A program made the translations under genes and the position numbers. A stretch of DNA of 64,000 nucleotides, from assembly GCA_049511715.1 (NCBI GenBank), contig JBEKXU010000003.1:1-64000 (forward strand), written 5' to 3'. Source of the stretch: JBEKHT01 sp049511715 (lineage in GTDB: Bacteria > Chloroflexota > Anaerolineae > Anaerolineales > RBG-16-64-43). Positions 51,941-60,152 of this stretch are shown here, one piece after another. How positions within the stretch are numbered: position 1 is the first letter of the stretch; each line of letters begins with the position of its first letter. The notes under the pieces were generated by a model. It did not search any database, was not told where the DNA came from, and saw only the letters and a program-made list of their open reading frames with translations.

Positions 51941-53104
51941 CTACCAAGCCCTTTCCAGGATCTCCGTCATCTCATCCTTGCCCAGTGAGATAGGATTGCC
52001 TTTCATGCTGCTGGAAACGGCAGATTGCTCCACCAGGGCGGGGAAATCGGCTGGGGTCAGACCGTAGGTTCGGAGCGGGGGGATCCCCAACTCCGTGCCG
52101 AGGTCCGTCACCCAGCGGACGCCATCTTCTGGAGTTGCGGTGGGAAGCCCGGTGAGAACTTGAGCAACCTCTCGATACCCATCGAGACCTGAGCCCTGCG
52201 GCCCTCGACGCCGTAAGGCCCGGATGTTGACATCCATGGTCAATGGAAGCAACCGGGCACAGAGCGCGCCATGCGGGGCATTGTATTTCCCTCCGAGGGG
52301 GCCGGCAAAGCCGTGGGCGGCGCCCAGGCCCGCGTTGGCCAGGCTGATCCCGCTCAGCAGGCTGGCGAGGGCCATGTCCGCCCGGGCCTCCAGGTCGCTC
52401 CCCTGAGCGTAGGCTCGGCGCAATGACCGGGAGACGCGGGCCATGCCTTCGCGCGCCAGAGCTCGGACCATGGGATTGGAACGGGTAGACACAAACGGTT
52501 CGATCAGTTGTGTCAAGGCGTCCATTCCGGTACTGGCCGTTACCTGGGGCGGGGCGCTTGCGGAGAGGACCGGGTCCACCACGGCAAGCCGGGGGAGCAT
52601 CAGACTGCTGCGGAGGCTGACTTTGACCTTGTGCTCAGGAGAAGCGAGAACCGCATTCTTGGTGGCCTCCGCCCCTGTCCCAGCCGTAGTGGGGAGGGCG
52701 ATCAGGGGCAGGGGCGTCTGGGTCAGCGACCTGCCGCTCCCGATGATCTCCAGGTATTCGAGGAGTTCTCCGGGATTGGCGGCCATCGCCGCGATGGCCT
52801 TCCCGGCATCCAGGGCGCTGCCGCCGCCCAAAGCGATGACAAGGTCGCAGCGGGATTCGCGCGCCAGGCGGGTTCCCTCGGCGACCAGCGTGGTGGTCGG
52901 CTCGGCCTGTACCGCCAGAGGGACGGGAACGAGCCCTTGGGCTCCCAAGGCCTCGATGAGAGCGGCTGAGCGTTCCGGATGGCTGCCGGTGACCAACAGT
53001 GGACGCCGGCCCAACGCCTTCGCCGCCGGGGGGACCTGCTCGGCCGAACCCACACCGAACAGGATGCGCGCGGCCGTGGCGAACTCAAACTGGGAGACAC
53101 TCAT
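51941..53104 (-). CDS. Iron-containing alcohol dehydrogenase family protein
   Basis: 387 residues of the group III (iron-dependent) alcohol dehydrogenase fold. The NAD site reads VIALGGGSALDAGKAIA, a second loop IALPTTAGTGAEATKNAV, and the metal-binding region GMDALTQLIEPFVS with later GLGAAHGFAGPLGGKYNAPHG giving two histidines. It may act on small alcohols/aldehydes or as a maleylacetate reductase-like enzyme. The start ATG (53104) overlaps the stop of the ABM gene (ATGA), with a weak ribosome site, so coupling is likely. Confidence 0.88.
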   Translation of the reverse strand: MSVSQFEFATAARILFGVGSAEQVPPAAKALGRRPLLVTGSHPERSAALIEALGAQGLVPVPLAVQAEPTTTLVAEGTRLARESRCDLVIALGGGSALDAGKAIAAMAANPGELLEYLEIIGSGRSLTQTPLPLIALPTTAGTGAEATKNAVLASPEHKVKVSLRSSLMLPRLAVVDPVLSASAPPQVTASTGMDALTQLIEPFVSTRSNPMVRALAREGMARVSRSLRRAYAQGSDLEARADMALASLLSGISLANAGLGAAHGFAGPLGGKYNAPHGALCARLLPLTMDVNIRALRRRGPQGSGLDGYREVAQVLTGLPTATPEDGVRWVTDLGTELGIPPLRTYGLTPADFPALVEQSAVSSSMKGNPISLGKDEMTEILERAW

Positions 53105-53409
53105 TTCCACCCCCGGTCCTCTGGAAAGACGTTCGAGTACTTGAGGCTGGATCTTGGTTCGGCCATCAGCTCGCCTACGGCGTCTCGCCACCTGGCGTAG
53201 TGGGAGGTCTCCCGGTGGCGGGCATTGTCCTCGGGCGTGTGGTAGACCTCAATGAGTAGGAACCGGGTCGCATCGTCTTGCTGCTGAAGGACATCGAACC
53301 GCGCGACCCCCGGTTCCTCGAGGCTGTGGCGGGCGTTTTCGATCGAGGCCGCCCGAAAGGTTTCGATGGCCTCAGGCTGAACATGGACAGATACCAAGAC
53401 CACGTGCAT
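53101..53409 (-). CDS. Antibiotic biosynthesis monooxygenase (ABM) domain protein
   Basis: 102 residues. VVLVSVHVQPEAIETFRAAS, SLEEPGVARFDVLQQQDD, RFLLIEVYHTPEDNARHRET and HYARWRDAVGELM form the ferredoxin-like ABM fold of LsrG/YgiN type. Such small dimers act as quinol monooxygenases or isomerases on carbonyl compounds. It begins 13 bases after dinB and overlaps the alcohol dehydrogenase, so it may supply or accept the same substrate. Confidence 0.87.
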   Translation of the reverse strand: MHVVLVSVHVQPEAIETFRAASIENARHSLEEPGVARFDVLQQQDDATRFLLIEVYHTPEDNARHRETSHYARWRDAVGELMAEPRSSLKYSNVFPEDRGWK

Positions 53410-53422
53410 CGACCACCTCCGT

Positions 53423-54631
53423 CTAGAGCGATTTGTTGGAGCGGCCGGCCGCGGGGAAGCGGGGGCCAAGATCGCTTCCTCGCTCGATCACGTTTCGGCC
53501 GAAGCGCTCTCGGATCTCATCGATAGCAGCATTCAAGCGGCGCGCTTTTTCCGAATCTGCCTCCCACAGGCTTAGCTGGTGCACCGCGCTGGTCAGATGG
53601 CTAACCCCTACGCCAATCAGGCGAACGGCTCGTCCGTTGCTCCACGCTCTCTCGAAAAGAGCAAGGGCGGCCTGGTAGACCTCCTGGTCCTGGTCTGTTG
53701 GGTGAGCCAGAGTGGATTGTCGGCTGAGGGTTGTGAAATCGGGCCAGCGCAGCTTGAGGTGCACGGTCAATCCCAGTCGTTCCTCCTGACGGAGCCGGCC
53801 TGCGACCCCCTCCGCCTGAGAGCGAAGTATACGGCACAGCGCTTGACCGTCGCGCAGGTCCTGCGCGAAGGTCTCCTCCTGGCTCACGGACTTGATTTCC
53901 CGCTGCGCTTCAACAGGACGGTCATCGATCCCTCGCGACCGCTCCCAGAAATCGTGGCCGATGGTCCCGTGGCGGGCGACAAGCTCGCGCTCGGAGAGGC
54001 GCGCGAGATCTCCGATCCGGTCAATACCCAGCTCGTGCAACTTGGCAGCGGTCTTTGGACCCACCCCCCAAAGGGCCTCAATGGGTAACGGGGCGAGAAA
54101 GGCCGCCTCCGAACCCGGGGGTACAACCGTGATGGCATTGGGCGGGCTTGCGCCACGCGCCGCCCCCTTGCCCACGTCTGTCGCGATCTTGGCAACCAGT
54201 TTGTTGGTGGCCACGCCCAGCGAGCACGGGAGACCGAGTTCATTGCGAATCCGGCGCTGGATCCCATGAGCGATCTGCTCGCCGGCTTCGGCAAGGTCGC
54301 TGACATCCAGGAACGCCTCGTCGATCGAAAGGGGTTCCATCACAGCCGTCACATCCCCCAGCCTTTCCATCACCCGTTCCGAGACCTCGCCGTAGACGGA
54401 GTGTCGAGAGGACACGATGATAAGATCGCGGCAAAGCTTGACGGCGCGCGCCATGGGCATGGCCGACCGGACCCCGTAGCGGCGAGCCGCGTACGAACAG
54501 GAGGCCACGACCCCTCGTCCCTCGGGTCGGCCTCCTACCGCAAACGGCTTTCCCCGCAGCGAGGGATTGCGCAGTTCCTCCACGGCGCAGAAGAAGGCGT
54601 CCAGGTCAACGTGAATGATCTTGCGAGGCAT
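53423..54631 (-). CDS. dinB: DNA polymerase IV
   Basis: 402 residues of the Y-family. Catalytic segments are IIHVDLDAFFCAVEELRNP and PLSIDEAFLDVSDL; the thumb and little finger follow (LWGVGPKTAAKLHELGI; VSQEETFAQDLRD). A beta-clamp-binding motif QLSLW lies near the C-terminus. It performs translesion synthesis. The ATG at 54631 is chosen over an upstream one because IIHVDLD should lie within the first residues. No LexA box was noticed upstream; the gene lies about 107 bases after cbiO on the same strand. Confidence 0.94.
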   Translation of the reverse strand: MPRKIIHVDLDAFFCAVEELRNPSLRGKPFAVGGRPEGRGVVASCSYAARRYGVRSAMPMARAVKLCRDLIIVSSRHSVYGEVSERVMERLGDVTAVMEPLSIDEAFLDVSDLAEAGEQIAHGIQRRIRNELGLPCSLGVATNKLVAKIATDVGKGAARGASPPNAITVVPPGSEAAFLAPLPIEALWGVGPKTAAKLHELGIDRIGDLARLSERELVARHGTIGHDFWERSRGIDDRPVEAQREIKSVSQEETFAQDLRDGQALCRILRSQAEGVAGRLRQEERLGLTVHLKLRWPDFTTLSRQSTLAHPTDQDQEVYQAALALFERAWSNGRAVRLIGVGVSHLTSAVHQLSLWEADSEKARRLNAAIDEIRERFGRNVIERGSDLGPRFPAAGRSNKSL

Positions 54632-54738
54632 GGAGGCGAGAGGTGAATCCGGGCGGCTCAGGCCCATTGGACCGCGGCCCGACGAAGGCAATCGTCACTC
54701 GATCGGATTGGGCTCCAGTCCTCCCCCTCGGGGAGGGC

Positions 54739-55602
54739 TCAGGACCCTGCTCCGTGGAGGTGCTGGTGGTCAAGGCCATGTTGATGTGGATGTCGGTGTG
54801 TTTCCGGTGCCAGGTCATGACGGTGCCAGTGAGAATGGATCAAGTTGCTGGCGAGTAGCAGCGGCTCGTCCGCCAGGACTTTGTTCGGCGTGCCCTGGGC
54901 GGCCAGGCAGTGATCTTCGCCAAGAACCAGGACCCGGTCAGCGATCACCTCTACGATAGACAGATCGTGGGTCGCTGTGACCACGGTCTTCCCGGCCTCC
55001 CCCTGCTCGAGGATGAAATCCAGGAGCCAGGACTGAGTGCGCGGGTCGAGCCCGCTAGTCGGTTCATCCAGGAGCCAGACCTCAGGCATCAGGCTGAGCA
55101 CGGAGGCCAGTGCGACCCGCTTTTTCTCCCCACTGGAGAGTTGATGAGGGGCTCGCTCGCGCAGTCGCTCGATTTGCAGGTTGCCCAGGGCCCTGTCCAC
55201 CCGCTCCCTGACTTCCGAGGCCGCCAATCCAAGCTGGAGAGGAGCGAACGCCACCTCCTCCCAGACCGAGGGCATGAACAACTGGACATCACTGTCTTGA
55301 AAGACCAGGCCCACACGCCTCCGAAACTCGAAGTTGAAGGCCTCCTCCTGAAGTGCTTTCTCGCTTAAGGGCTGGCCAAAGGCCAGGACTGAGCCTTGGC
55401 CTGGGAAGTAGAGGCCGTCGAGGACCTTCAACAGGGTGCTCTTGCCGGACCCGTTGGAGCCCAAGATGGCGAGCCGCTCTCCGGCCTGGACGGTCAGGCT
55501 GACATGCTCGAGCGCGGGGACGCGGCCGTCATAGGCGAAAGAGACATCACGCACCTCGAACACCGAGGCTTGCTCCCGAGATTCCCCGAGTGCATTTGCC
55601 AC
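54739..55602 (-). CDS. cbiO: Cobalt/nickel ECF transporter ATPase CbiO with a His-rich tail
   Basis: 287 residues, energy-coupling-factor ATPase. Walker A LGSNGSGKST, Q-loop VGLVFQDSDVQLF, signature LSSGEKKRVALASVL, Walker B VWLLDEPTSGLD, H-loop ATHDLSIVE. The last ~33 residues are strikingly histidine-rich (about 12 His, such as HSHWHRHD and HRHPHQHGLDHQHLH), a likely Ni2+ or Co2+ store or delivery element on the cytoplasmic side. It begins 12 bases after cbiQ. Confidence 0.93.
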   Translation of the reverse strand: MANALGESREQASVFEVRDVSFAYDGRVPALEHVSLTVQAGERLAILGSNGSGKSTLLKVLDGLYFPGQGSVLAFGQPLSEKALQEEAFNFEFRRRVGLVFQDSDVQLFMPSVWEEVAFAPLQLGLAASEVRERVDRALGNLQIERLRERAPHQLSSGEKKRVALASVLSLMPEVWLLDEPTSGLDPRTQSWLLDFILEQGEAGKTVVTATHDLSIVEVIADRVLVLGEDHCLAAQGTPNKVLADEPLLLASNLIHSHWHRHDLAPETHRHPHQHGLDHQHLHGAGS

Positions 55603-55614
55603 GACTGCACTCCC

Positions 55615-56454
55615 TCAGCGCCCCAGCCAGATCAGGAGGGCGACTAGGATCAGCAGGATCACCGCCCAGACCCAGTCCTGGAATTCAAGGGTGTCGATCG
55701 TCCGCGGATAGTCGCGAAAGCCGCGGGATTGCATGGCCAGATAGACTTCGCTGCTGACCTGCAACGACTTGCTGAGCAGGGCCCCCGAGGTGGCTGCGAC
55801 CAGATTCCGTCCCTCGGCCCCCGTCATCGGCCGCAGGACCCGGCTCTTGCGGGACAACAACATGTCATTGGTGAGGTTCAGCAGGAGGTGAATATAGCGG
55901 TAGGTCATCCCCAGGATCAGGATAATCACACCCGGCAGACGCAGCACGCCCAAGGCCTTGAGCATGCTGTTCCACGGGGTGGTGAGGATCAAGAGGACCG
56001 TCAGCGAGACTGAGGTGCCCACCCGGAGGAGCAGGAATAGGGCGGTCATTGCCCCAGTGGTTGTGGTTACCAACCCGAAGGGCAGATGGAGCCCGACCGG
56101 CCCGGGAGTGGTGAACAGGGCCGGGAGAGCAATGACCGCCGTGAAAAAAGGGATGAACAGCCAAACCCGCTTAACAAAGAACCCCATGGGCACGTGGGAA
56201 ACTGCCGCGAGCCCGAGAGTCAGGAAGTAGACTAGGACGATGATGGCCAGGCTGTGTGAGAGGCTCACCGAGATGAGCAGCATCAGGACCGAGATGATCT
56301 TGAGGCGCGGGTCCAGCGACTGTAGCCATCCCGGTCCCCGCGCGATCTGCTCGGCGAACAGGGACTGCTCCAAGGCGTGGTCGATGTCCGCAAGCGTCCG
56401 TTCGATCACACCGCTCCGGAGAACGGACTTGGAAGACTGAGGCCCTTTCGTCAT
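55615..56454 (-). CDS. cbiQ: Cobalt/nickel ECF transporter transmembrane protein CbiQ
   Basis: 279 residues, the T-component. Five or six membrane helices (VLMLLISVSLSHSLAIIVLVY; FIPFFTAVIALPALFTT; VIILILGMTYRYIHLLLNL; VWAVILLILVALLIWL) and the coupling motifs with AMQSRGF near the C-terminus that dock onto the ATPase. The N-terminal LADIDHALEQSLFAEQIA is typical of CbiQ. The start ATG overlaps the cbiM stop (ATGA). Confidence 0.92.
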   Translation of the reverse strand: MTKGPQSSKSVLRSGVIERTLADIDHALEQSLFAEQIARGPGWLQSLDPRLKIISVLMLLISVSLSHSLAIIVLVYFLTLGLAAVSHVPMGFFVKRVWLFIPFFTAVIALPALFTTPGPVGLHLPFGLVTTTTGAMTALFLLLRVGTSVSLTVLLILTTPWNSMLKALGVLRLPGVIILILGMTYRYIHLLLNLTNDMLLSRKSRVLRPMTGAEGRNLVAATSGALLSKSLQVSSEVYLAMQSRGFRDYPRTIDTLEFQDWVWAVILLILVALLIWLGR

Positions 56455-57641
56455 GTCGAACCCGTCTTGTGCAGGGTGACGAGCATGGTCAATAGCCAGG
56501 CCAGGATCCCAATGATGATCGTCCCGACCAGGGCCGAAAGGATATAGCCCATGTCGGCATTCCGTGCGGCCGGCAGATTGTAGCCCGGCAGCGGTGCGGA
56601 CCAGAGCCCGGACAACTGCGCCATCCCTTTGGGAAGGGAGGCCAGCCCCCTTTGGGCCAGCTGCCGGGAACTCCATTCGCCCCAGGCGGTTCCGGGAGCC
56701 AGCAGCCCAAGCGGCACCAGGACCACCATCATGGCCAGGGCAATCCAAAAAAACCGCCAATTCATGAATCCACCCGCGGGGGCCTGCGCGCGGGAGTCGA
56801 CCGAAAACTGGAGGGCCGACTGGTTGGCGCGTTGCAGGTAGGCCACGACCAGGGCCGTAATGAGACCTTCGACGACCGAGGCCACCAGCGCATGCGCAAG
56901 GACCATCGCGGGCAGGGAAACGGAGAGAGGATAAGGGGCGTACAGCGGCGTCCCATCCGCGGCGTGGAACAGCATGGGTTGGATTCCGAATTCAAAACCT
57001 GCAAAGAAGGCGGCGACCGTCAGGCCGGTCCATCCCCCAAGGGCGGCGCCAACGACCCGCCGCCGGGAAGTGATCGGTTGATTGCGGGAAAATGCCTGAT
57101 AGACCGCGAAGCTCACGTAGGGCAGGACTACCGCCATGTTGAAGCAGTTCGCGCCCAGGGCCAGGATTCCGCCGTCACCGAAGAAGAAGGCCTGAATGAC
57201 CAGGGCGATCGATACGGCCATGCAGGCAATCTCGGGACCGATGATGATGGCGGCCAGGGCTCCGCCAACGGCATGGGCGGTGGTTCCGCCCGGAATCGGG
57301 ACGTTGAACATCATGATCACGAAAGAGAAGGCGGCCAGCAGGGAAATCAGGGGAACGTTCTTGGCGCTCATCCTTTGGCGCAGCCTTCGCGCGCCCGTCA
57401 CCCAGAAAGGGAGGACGATCAGAAACATGACGATGCAGGTTGCGGGACTGAGGTAGCCGTCCGGAATGTGCATGGCGGTTGTGCCCAGCCAAACGGCCAA
57501 AAGGCCGTAGTAAAGGAGGAGTCTGCGCCGGGGCCGAAGAGCAGTTGAGATCCGGGACGTGATCGCCGCAGTCCGACGCTTTACAGGGCTTTGGAGGTTT
57601 GTGCGGTCGGCCTCGACCGGCTCCCTTGGCACGACGCTCAC
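56451..57641 (-). CDS. cbiM: Cobalt/nickel ECF substrate-binding protein CbiM with fused PDGLE/CbiN-like domain
   Basis: 396 residues. After a basic region a signal-like helix (LLLYYGLLAVWLGTTA) ends just before MHIPDGYLSP; in CbiM/NikM the N-terminal Met-His of the mature protein binds the metal, so cleavage here would create that site. Conserved GGTTAHAVGGALAAIIIGP supplies further His ligands. Six or seven helices follow, then a final two-helix section (MNWRFFWIALAMMV ... ILSALVGTIIIGIL) like CbiN/PDGLE. The GTG at 57641 is chosen: it overlaps the regulator stop (GTGA) and has CGGAGGCGCCC upstream. An ATG at 57473 would remove the signal and has no ribosome site. Confidence 0.87.
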   Translation of the reverse strand: MSVVPREPVEADRTNLQSPVKRRTAAITSRISTALRPRRRLLLYYGLLAVWLGTTAMHIPDGYLSPATCIVMFLIVLPFWVTGARRLRQRMSAKNVPLISLLAAFSFVIMMFNVPIPGGTTAHAVGGALAAIIIGPEIACMAVSIALVIQAFFFGDGGILALGANCFNMAVVLPYVSFAVYQAFSRNQPITSRRRVVGAALGGWTGLTVAAFFAGFEFGIQPMLFHAADGTPLYAPYPLSVSLPAMVLAHALVASVVEGLITALVVAYLQRANQSALQFSVDSRAQAPAGGFMNWRFFWIALAMMVVLVPLGLLAPGTAWGEWSSRQLAQRGLASLPKGMAQLSGLWSAPLPGYNLPAARNADMGYILSALVGTIIIGILAWLLTMLVTLHKTGST

Positions 57642-58096
57642 GGGCGCCTCCGAAGGGTCAGGTCGCGGCGGTCCTCCGCTTGGCAGGCAGGACAAAGGCC
57701 CGAGAGGGTCAAGTGGTCGATATCCACCTGGAAATGCTTCTGCTCCTTGATCTGTGCGAACCAGCGCTGGACGGTGCAGTTGTCCAGCGGAAAGACCCGA
57801 TTGCACCTTCGGCAAACTAGGTGGTGATGAGCGACTTTGCCCGCAATCTCATAGTAGGCATGACGCTGGATCCGGGTGGCCACCACCAGTCGCAAGTCAC
57901 ACAGGAAGTCCAAAGTGCGGTAGACCGTGGCGCGATGAATCGAGGGCGCCTTGCGGTGCACCTGTTGAAAAATCTCCTCTGGTGAAATGTGGCCCTTGCG
58001 CTTGCGCACGGCATCGAGGATGAGTTGCCGCTGGGGAGTGACGCGAAACCCCTGCTGGTGAAAGAGGTCGCGGTAGTCACGGGCCGACGCCTTCAT
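57638..58096 (-). CDS. Fur-family metalloregulator
   Basis: 152 residues: a winged helix (FRVTPQRQLILDAVRKRKGH ... SIHRATVYRTLDFL) and a dimer domain with the metal region GKVAHHHLVCRRCNRVFPLD and CPACQAED, two CxxC pairs for the structural zinc. Fur, Zur, Nur and PerR cannot be separated by eye. Because its stop overlaps cbiM, it likely controls uptake of the metal it senses, presumably nickel or cobalt. The ATG at 58096 follows a TTATGC leader without a strong Shine-Dalgarno. Confidence 0.9.
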   Translation of the reverse strand: MKASARDYRDLFHQQGFRVTPQRQLILDAVRKRKGHISPEEIFQQVHRKAPSIHRATVYRTLDFLCDLRLVVATRIQRHAYYEIAGKVAHHHLVCRRCNRVFPLDNCTVQRWFAQIKEQKHFQVDIDHLTLSGLCPACQAEDRRDLTLRRRP

Positions 58097-58138
58097 GCAT
58101 AACCTCGTTACTGGGAATTGTCGCAACAACTTGAGGCC

Positions 58139-58166
58139 ATTATAGCGGGGCAAACGAAAAAGGCAA
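58139..58166 (-). promoter_or_regulatory. Promoter of the fur-cbiMQO operon
   Basis: Minus strand TTGCCT (58166-58161), 16-base spacer, TATAAT (58144-58139). The leader carries TTGTTGCGACAA, an imperfect palindrome that could be an operator. Confidence 0.6.
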
Positions 58167-58203
58167 GGCTTCGGCTCGGGACCTGCCTGAGCCCTTCGGA
58201 CGC

Positions 58204-58222
58204 CCGGCCCCGCAGGGGCCGG
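58204..58222 (-). terminator. Hairpin between threonine synthase 2 and the fur operon
   Basis: CCGGCCCC and GGGGCCGG (8 bp) around GCA. Without a T-run it is only a possible terminator for the minus-strand thrC paralogue. Confidence 0.35.
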
Positions 58223-58343
58223 AGGGATGCGCTGGCGCCCCCTTCCAGCCTGGGCCGACTGGATTGTGGGATGGGGCGGACCGCTCTGGCCAGCGCTGCC
58301 GGCGGCCCTCGGAGGGCCAGGCGCCGGGCTTCGGGTGTCGTTG

Positions 58344-59534
58344 CTAGGGCGGAGCCTGCGGATACTTCAGGCCGGTTCCCGTGTTGAACAGGACGACGCG
58401 CTCCTGGCGGGAGATCCACCCGCTTCGCAGGAGATTGCGAAGGGCAGCCACGGTAGCTCCTCCCTCCGGGCAGGCGAAGATGCCCTCCCGGTAAGCCAGG
58501 TCTCGCTGGCCGATGAGAATCTCCTGGTCGCTGACCGCAGTGGCCGTGCCCTGGGAGTCTCTCAGCGCGCGCAGAACCAGAAAGTCGCCCAGGGTAGAAG
58601 GAACCCGCAGTCCGGCCGCGAGGGTGCGGGCGTTCTCCCACGGGTGGGCATACTCCTCGTTCTGCTCAAAGGCGCGGACAAGGGGGGCACATCCCGCGGC
58701 TTGGACCACCACCATTCTTGGCCCGGCGCCCCGCACCCATCCCAGCTGCCTGAGCTCCTGGAAGGATTTCCAAATGCCGATCAGGCCCGTCCCTCCCCCC
58801 GTCGGATAAAGAATCACATCCGGCAATTCCCAACGGAGCTGTTCAGCGACCTCAAACCCCAGGGTCTTCTTTCCTTCGATCCGGTATGGCTCCCGTAGCG
58901 TCGAGAGCAGGAACCAGCCAAAGCGCCTGGATTCCTCCAGGGCTTTCTGGCCGCATTCGGTGATCAGGCCGTCTATCAGATGGACATCGGCGCCGTAGGC
59001 TCGGCACTCCCAGAGAAACGGCTCGGGGACGTCGGCCGGCATGAAGACGTGGGCGCCGATTCCGGCCCGGGCGGCATAGGCCGCTGCCGCGGATCCGGCA
59101 TTCCCGGCGGAGGGGAGAGCCACTTCCTTCACGCCAAGCTCGCGGCCACGAGACACCGCCACGCAAATCCCGCGCGCCTTGAACGACCCGGTGGGGTTGA
59201 GGCTTTCATCCTTGATGAACAAGGATGCCATCCCCAGGTCGCTTGCCAGCCGGTTCGCCCGGATGAGGGGGGTGAATCCCTCCCCCAGGGACACGACCCG
59301 GCTTGGATCGCGCACTGGAAGGAGTTCGTGATAGCGCCACAGGGTGGCCTCCCGCCCGGCTAGGTCTTCCCGCCGAAGGTGGCGATGCAGCTCTTGCAGA
59401 TCGTAGCGAGCGAGAAGCGGGCGTGAACAGCTGACGCAGACGGACTGCAGCTGGTCTGCGGGATGGATCCGGCCGCAGTGGGAGCATTCCAAGTGCGAGA
59501 CCCCGTTTACGTGGATCTGGCTGGGTCGGGACAC
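58344..59534 (-). CDS. thrC: Threonine synthase (second paralogue)
   Basis: 396 residues. The N-terminus has a zinc-ribbon-like LECSHCGRIHP...VCVSCSRPL. The PLP lysine is in SLNPTGSFKARGI, the phosphate loop in PSAGNAGSAAAAY, and the cofactor loop in YPTGGGTGLIG. It should make threonine from O-phosphohomoserine. It differs from the gene at 18104-19237 in motif text (SFKARG against SFKDRA), so the two probably have distinct substrates or origins. Confidence 0.9.
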   Translation of the reverse strand: MSRPSQIHVNGVSHLECSHCGRIHPADQLQSVCVSCSRPLLARYDLQELHRHLRREDLAGREATLWRYHELLPVRDPSRVVSLGEGFTPLIRANRLASDLGMASLFIKDESLNPTGSFKARGICVAVSRGRELGVKEVALPSAGNAGSAAAAYAARAGIGAHVFMPADVPEPFLWECRAYGADVHLIDGLITECGQKALEESRRFGWFLLSTLREPYRIEGKKTLGFEVAEQLRWELPDVILYPTGGGTGLIGIWKSFQELRQLGWVRGAGPRMVVVQAAGCAPLVRAFEQNEEYAHPWENARTLAAGLRVPSTLGDFLVLRALRDSQGTATAVSDQEILIGQRDLAYREGIFACPEGGATVAALRNLLRSGWISRQERVVLFNTGTGLKYPQAPP

Positions 59535-59582
59535 CGCAGCGGCGGACCTCTCCTTCCGGAATGATTCGCGATGAGAAGAGCG

Positions 59583-60059
59583 CTACGCTTTGGCCGCCAG
59601 GCTGGCGATGGCGAGTTCGACGCTTTTCTCCGGGGAGACACCGATTTGAGCGTCCACCACTCGGCCGGCCTCATCCAGGATGAAATGGCTGCGGATGATG
59701 CCCCAGGACTTCTGACCAGCAAGGGTCTTCTCACCCCAGACCCCGTACCTCTCGGCGACCTTGTGGTCGGGATCCGAGAGCAGCAGAAAAGGAAGATCAT
59801 AGTCCTGGCGGAACTTGGTGTGCGATGAACCGCTATCCGGACTAATGCCGATCACCACGGCGTTGTGTCCCTGGAGCTCGGAGTAGGCGTCCCGAAACCC
59901 GCACGCTTGCTTGGTGCAGCCGGGGGTGTTGTCCTTGGGGTAGAAGTAGAGAACGACCCGCTTTCCCAAGAACTCCGAAAGTTTGACCACGCCTCCCTGG
60001 TCGCTGGCGAGGGCAAAGTCGGGCGCTGGTTGACCGATGACGACAGAACTTTGGCTCAT
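59583..60059 (-). CDS. bcp: Bcp-type (PrxQ) thioredoxin-dependent peroxiredoxin
   Basis: 158 residues. The active site VLYFYPKDNTPGCTKQACGF carries the peroxidatic Cys and, five residues on, the resolving Cys of the PrxQ/Bcp class. The downstream VVIGISPDSGSSHTKFRQDY and LLLSDPDHKVAERYGVWG are also characteristic. It reduces hydroperoxides using thioredoxin. The ATG at 60059 has CAGGAGAGACTTCC upstream. It lies between pepA and the thrC paralogue, all minus strand. Confidence 0.94.
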   Translation of the reverse strand: MSQSSVVIGQPAPDFALASDQGGVVKLSEFLGKRVVLYFYPKDNTPGCTKQACGFRDAYSELQGHNAVVIGISPDSGSSHTKFRQDYDLPFLLLSDPDHKVAERYGVWGEKTLAGQKSWGIIRSHFILDEAGRVVDAQIGVSPEKSVELAIASLAAKA

Positions 60060-60152
60060 GGAAGTCTCTCCTGAAATCTTCGGGTCCGCAGAAGCCTCGT
60101 GGCCCGCCAGGACCCAGGCCGCAGCGTTGGTCCAGGCGGTTCCCCAACAGGG

